Assembly (NCBI GenBank): GCA_030594795.1
Contig: JAUVEK010000064.1
Location: forward strand, 1 to 7,465
Reading direction: 5' to 3'
Source: Candidatus Nanohalarchaeota archaeon
GTDB lineage: Archaea > EX4484-52 > B79-G9
Length of the DNA stretch: 7,465 bases
A program made the translations under genes and the position numbers. Under the pieces are notes generated by a model. It was given only the letters and a program-made list of their open reading frames with translations, was not told where the DNA came from and did no database searches. Below are positions 4,311 through 7,465 of this stretch, piece after piece. Each line of letters begins with the position of its first letter. Position 1 is the first letter of the stretch.

Positions 4311-4460
4311 ATGCAGGCAATCGAAAGAAAAAAACAAATAGACTACTGGCTCAAAAACAGGGACCATGCTTTCCGTAGCGGTCAGCTTAAAGAAGTAAAA
4401 AGAATAAACAAGATACTCTCTTTCTATGAGTACAAAAAAGAAAGCACCGCTGCCGCTTAA
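4311..4460 (+). CDS. Small basic helical protein of unknown function (49 aa)
   Basis: I do not recognise this protein. It begins MQAIERKKQIDYWLKNRDHA, continues FRSGQLKEVKRINKILSFYE and ends YKKESTAAA. It is strongly basic, has no signal peptide or cysteines, and reads as two helices around an RSGQ turn, which suits binding to nucleic acid or to a larger protein. Support for real coding is the GGTGAT ribosome binding site, a codon pattern like nearby + strand genes, and a stop that exactly meets the neighbouring gene. Its TAA at 4458-4460 and the pcm TAA on the other strand (4457-4459) share the palindrome TTAA. It may be cotranscribed with the ribbon-helix-helix gene 72 bases upstream. Starting at 4299 would add MVIQ. 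Confidence 0.55.
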   Translation: MQAIERKKQIDYWLKNRDHAFRSGQLKEVKRINKILSFYEYKKESTAAA

Positions 4461-5098
4461 TCTTTTGGACCCCTGGCAAGCGGCACAAACACGCAGGAAG
4501 TTATAGGCTCCTCAATAAACTCACCTCTGACTTTCCGTATCTTCAAAAGGCTCTGCACAAACGCGCTCCCGACAGGAATCACAAGAATGCCCCCTTCAGA
4601 GAGCTGCTCAGGAAGCGCATCAGGCACACATTCGCAAGCAGCAGTAACAATTATCCTGTCATACGGCGCCCCCTCCTTATATCCCAAAGACCCGTCACCC
4701 AGGACCACGCGCACATTCCCATAACCAAGCAAATCCAGAACCTTCCCTGCCTGCAAAAAAAGACTTTTCCGAACCTCAATAGATACGACCTCCCTCGCAA
4801 GAACCGAAAGAACCGCGCTCTGGTACCCAGACCCAGTCCCCACCTCAAGCACCTTCTCATCCCCGCAAAGCTCAAGGCACTCGCTCATCAAAGCAACCAT
4901 ATACGGCTGTGAAATCGTCTGCCCCTCGCCGATAGGAAGCGGCCTGTCACAATAAGCATCCCGCATCATCTCCTTTGGCACGAACTCATGGCGCAACACA
5001 CTCTCCATAGCCAAAAGAACGCGCTCATCCTTTATTCCACGCCCCCTAATCTGGTTTTCAACCATACTCCTGCGCTCATCCAAAAATACATATTTCAT
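4457..5098 (-). CDS. pcm: Protein-L-isoaspartate O-methyltransferase (213 aa)
   Basis: This cytoplasmic enzyme uses S-adenosylmethionine to methylate isoaspartyl residues in aged proteins so that they can return to normal aspartate. Family marks are clear: HEFVPKEMMRDAYCDRPLPI with GEGQTISQPYMVALM (to about residue 71), SAM motif I VLEVGTGSGYQSAVLS (83-98), VVSIE (104-108) ending in the acidic residue expected to bind the SAM ribose, GDGSLGYKEGAPYDRIIVTA (134-153), LSEGGILVIPVG (166-177) and the C-terminal CVFVPLARG. The length is normal and the gene is intact. The ATG at 5098 is preferred because a T-rich TATA-like element lies about 26 bases upstream; an ATG 11 codons in would still keep the fold. 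It is convergent with the small basic gene and overlaps its stop. Codons end in G and T, the opposite of + strand neighbours, as expected if the whole region has a strand bias. Confidence 0.97.
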   Translation of the reverse strand: MKYVFLDERRSMVENQIRGRGIKDERVLLAMESVLRHEFVPKEMMRDAYCDRPLPIGEGQTISQPYMVALMSECLELCGDEKVLEVGTGSGYQSAVLSVLAREVVSIEVRKSLFLQAGKVLDLLGYGNVRVVLGDGSLGYKEGAPYDRIIVTAACECVPDALPEQLSEGGILVIPVGSAFVQSLLKIRKVRGEFIEEPITSCVFVPLARGPKD

Positions 5099-5119
5099 AA
5101 CTAATTATTGGCGCCCGAA

Positions 5120-5127
5120 ATTAAAAA
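5120..5127 (-). promoter_or_regulatory. TATA-like element for pcm
   Basis: On the minus strand this reads TTTTTAAT within a longer T run. Its centre is about 25.5 bases before the ATG at 5098, which would give a leaderless pcm transcript. The match to consensus is only fair. Confidence 0.4.
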
Positions 5128-5131
5128 AACC

Positions 5132-5150
5132 ACAAAAATGTGAGGATTAA
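5132..5150 (+). repeat. Dispersed motif copy 3 (ACAAAAATGTGAG core)
   Basis: ACAAAAATGTGAGGATTAA differs from the copy at 3678-3696 at two adjacent positions. It lies between the divergent pcm and secreted-protein promoters, just upstream of the pcm TATA element, and could be a regulator site or a scattered repeat. Here it extends to a perfect CACA/TGTG inverted repeat around AAAA (5131-5142). Confidence 0.5.
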
Positions 5151-5217
5151 AGGGTCTGAGTACTGAAAAAACCGCCGCCATTTCCACATAAACACACCCA
5201 CCAATCACAAAAAAATG

Positions 5218-5225
5218 TATATAAA
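5218..5225 (+). promoter_or_regulatory. TATA box for the secreted-protein gene
   Basis: TATATAAA follows an A-rich BRE-like run (CACAAAAAAATG). Its centre is about 28 bases before the ATG at 5250, so the leader should be absent or only a few bases long. No ribosome binding site is seen before the ATG, which fits. Confidence 0.65.
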
Positions 5226-5249
5226 CCACCTCGCACAAAAATAACATTT

Positions 5250-7465
5250 ATGAAGAGTTTTACCTATTCCCATTTCTCTGCATTCATCCTCACACTCCTA
5301 TTCATCACCTCATCATCATATTCCCAAAGCCCCACACCATACCTCATCGAAGAATCAGCGCAGGTATTCCACACAAACGGCACAATCAAATCACCCATGG
5401 CAGCAGAGGGCCGCCTCGACATACAACTTCCAAACACTCAGGACGTCCTCCAGTTCATCAGGATAAACATCTCAGACGAATACATAGGAAACACAAACAT
5501 CCAGTCCCCTACATCCTTCGCAGACGTAGCCGCATCCCCACAGCCCGCAGACCGCACATCCATGTACTTTGACACAACAGACGGCTACGCAATCCGCTAC
5601 AACATCACAAACCACAGCCTCATCCCCAAAATAAGCTTAAATCTATCCTGCAGGAACTCAGAAGGAGGCATTGACATCCATTCAGGCGCCCCAAACACAA
5701 TACTCTTCAACCTCACAATAACATCAGACAAATCAATAAACAACGCCGAACTATATTTCAAGATAAGAGAAAACACATACCTACAGGACAGCATGGTCCT
5801 CGGCACCCCATCAGCAACATCATCAACAACAATACAGAACATGGACACAGACGCAGACACCTACGAAGACACAGTATACTGGCTGGGCGACCTCATCGCA
5901 AACACCCCGGTCTGCATAACCTTCCCAGGCACCACGCAGGCAGGCACAAACTACAACCAAAACGACCAGTTCGTAGAACTGAACGAAGCCGGCTCAGTAA
6001 AATCAACATACACAACAACATCCACCTTCACAGGAACCACAATCACAAACCGGTTCTCAAGAGGCTCCATACGCCAGGGCCTGCGCATGTTCTTCAGGGA
6101 TGATGTCCACGTCAGCGGCACCATCACAAACAAGGCACAAGGCCTGACCTACAAACTCACAGACTGGGCGCTCTACAATGTCACCAACCTGACATACCCG
6201 GTAGCATCGGGTATCGTGCCTGCGCCCCAGGAACTGCTCCCGGACCAGACCTACGACACACCATGGTACACTGCTCCCGGCGCCTCTGAAAAATATTTCG
6301 TACCCGAATTCAACTGGTACGTAAAATGGGAGCCATCAGAATACATCGGCATAGCATCAAGCACTCTTGACCTTCCCATACTCTATCAGGCAGACGGCAT
6401 TGCCCAGAAAAGCATATCAATAGTACAGACAGACCCCGCGCGCATCCTGAATATCGTTGACTCAGCAAGGCATCTGGGCCACTCATCAATCTACTTCAAC
6501 TCATCAACAATCACCTCAAATGTCTCATCTGGCTACACAATCCAGAATGTAAGAGTCTACTACTCAAATCTAAGCATAGGCGGTTCAGAATACGACATAA
6601 CAGCAGAGGCAACCATAAACGTCACAGGAAACACATTAAACATTACCATAAACGACATCTCAAAAGCAATCAGCAAACAACTTGCCCTAAACGAAGACAT
6701 CATAATCCGCTATCAGGCAACGGGTCCCACAACCACCACACCATACACATTCTCATCAACAAACGCATACATCCTTTACACCACATCAGGTACTCCCCTG
6801 ACATTATCCTCATCTGCTTCACAAAACCTCCCGGGCATAGGAGGGCCGCAACCTAGCGACCCTGGCAGCGCAGGTGGCGGATTTACCCAGAACTTCGCAA
6901 CCATAGATAAGAGCAGTTCCCAAATCACCGTCAAAGAGCCACAGGACACAGCAGAAGTAACAGCAGTATTCAAAATAATCGACACCGGCGGCAAAGGCAT
7001 CGGCGACATACGTGCCCTGATAATACTGCCCAATGGATCTTCACTTGACGAAGAAAGCGCCAATGTATCTATATATGACTCACTCAAAAAGAAATGGCAG
7101 ACTTATACAGAAGAATACCTTATAATAAAAAAAGACCCTTCTGTAATAAACAACACCATTCGCTATTCAGTCAGGCTCAAATCAAACAAATGGGACAATG
7201 AAGAAAAAGAACTCAACCTAAAAAACAATAATTTGTATTCAATAACATACACTGCACACCTTCCCTACGGAAGCAATGAAATAACAACACGCCTATTCGG
7301 CTTCAACTATTACACAGATGAAACCATCTTCAAAGACATAGAAACATACATAAGGATAACACAAGCTGCCGACTACATCTCCCCATTGGAGATTAGGGAC
7401 TCAGAATTCCAGCCGCAGCAAATCATCGTGGGAACCCCCCCGCGCTGGCTAAAAACAATAGACGT
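5250..7465 (+). CDS. Large secreted, glycosylation-site-rich surface protein, N-terminal 738 residues (3' part outside window)
   Basis: The frame is open from the ATG at 5250 to the window edge without a stop. Residues 1-25 form a signal peptide with a hydrophobic core (FSAFILTLLFITSSS) and a likely cut near SYS/QSP, so the mature protein is exported. I do not recognise a named family. The mature part is Thr/Ser/Asn-rich and predicted to be mostly beta strands. It carries about sixteen N-x-S/T sequons, which archaea can glycosylate. DTDADTYED at 199-207 has Asp at 199, 201, 203 and 207, like a thrombospondin-type or dockerin-type calcium loop. Cysteines 134 and 222 could form a disulphide. 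A Gly/Pro/Ser linker at about 525-544 separates the long N-terminal region from a second beta-rich domain starting ATIDKSSSQITVKEP. It could be an S-layer-like, adhesive or envelope protein; a C-terminal membrane anchor would lie beyond the window. Codons are strongly C/A-ending. Confidence 0.88.
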   Translation, partial: MKSFTYSHFSAFILTLLFITSSSYSQSPTPYLIEESAQVFHTNGTIKSPMAAEGRLDIQLPNTQDVLQFIRINISDEYIGNTNIQSPTSFADVAASPQPADRTSMYFDTTDGYAIRYNITNHSLIPKISLNLSCRNSEGGIDIHSGAPNTILFNLTITSDKSINNAELYFKIRENTYLQDSMVLGTPSATSSTTIQNMDTDADTYEDTVYWLGDLIANTPVCITFPGTTQAGTNYNQNDQFVELNEAGSVKSTYTTTSTFTGTTITNRFSRGSIRQGLRMFFRDDVHVSGTITNKAQGLTYKLTDWALYNVTNLTYPVASGIVPAPQELLPDQTYDTPWYTAPGASEKYFVPEFNWYVKWEPSEYIGIASSTLDLPILYQADGIAQKSISIVQTDPARILNIVDSARHLGHSSIYFNSSTITSNVSSGYTIQNVRVYYSNLSIGGSEYDITAEATINVTGNTLNITINDISKAISKQLALNEDIIIRYQATGPTTTTPYTFSSTNAYILYTTSGTPLTLSSSASQNLPGIGGPQPSDPGSAGGGFTQNFATIDKSSSQITVKEPQDTAEVTAVFKIIDTGGKGIGDIRALIILPNGSSLDEESANVSIYDSLKKKWQTYTEEYLIIKKDPSVINNTIRYSVRLKSNKWDNEEKELNLKNNNLYSITYTAHLPYGSNEITTRLFGFNYYTDETIFKDIETYIRITQAADYISPLEIRDSEFQPQQIIVGTPPRWLKTID

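Noticed and set aside
255..5150. Terminal inverted repeats of one large mobile element, from the opposite orientation of the AAATGTGAG motifs at 255 and 5132
   Set aside because: The match is short, a third copy lies inside, no transposase or integrase is present, and the enclosed genes include serS and pcm.
1..7465. tRNA, rRNA or box C/D RNA genes
   Set aside because: No cloverleaf with a T-loop GTTCGA-type sequence, no rRNA-like block and no paired C and D boxes were found in the gene-free stretches by eye.

Overview
The window looks archaeal. A/T-rich TATA boxes lie about 26 bases before several start codons, which suggests leaderless transcripts. Where a ribosome binding site is visible it is the archaeal GGTG type. 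The truncated TyrRS at the left edge ends like archaeal TyrRS, and genes are compact with no bacterial -35/-10 promoters. The long secreted protein at the right edge (signal peptide, many N-glycosylation sequons, Asp-rich calcium-type loop) resembles surface proteins of small-genome archaea. A DPANN-like lineage such as Woesearchaeota is possible, but that placement is inference.

Layout from left to right: 3' end of tyrS (+, 1-185); a 315-bp spacer; a small AT-rich gene for a nucleoside 2-deoxyribosyltransferase-like protein (+, 501-872); a 604-bp spacer holding an iteron-like repeat array (about 1021-1490); a coiled-coil plus winged-helix protein gene (-, 1477-2190); serS (+, 2295-3575); about 500 bp with no convincing gene; a 53-residue ribbon-helix-helix-like protein (+, 4077-4238) with an operator-like triple repeat upstream; a 49-residue basic protein (+, 4311-4460); pcm (-, 4457-5098), whose stop codon overlaps that of the small gene; and the first 738 codons of a large secreted protein (+, 5250 to beyond the end).

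The housekeeping genes (tyrS, serS, pcm) show no common pathway beyond translation and protein repair. The most unusual part is 873-2220. An array of GTTAC/GTAAC boxes and CGATACTAT units, including a three-fold tandem and a 21-bp perfect palindrome next to an AT-rich tract, lies between two convergent genes, where a promoter role is unlikely. One neighbour encodes a putative DNA-binding protein. A replication origin, a partition site or another protein-loading site would explain this layout; none is proven here. The deoxyribosyltransferase-like gene beside it is AT-rich and its G/C skew and codon endings are opposite to the other + strand genes, which suggests acquisition from elsewhere.

Apart from that gene, the + strand is rich in C and A whichever strand is coding: + strand genes use C/A-ending codons and pcm uses G/T-ending codons. 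This looks like a replication-type strand asymmetry.
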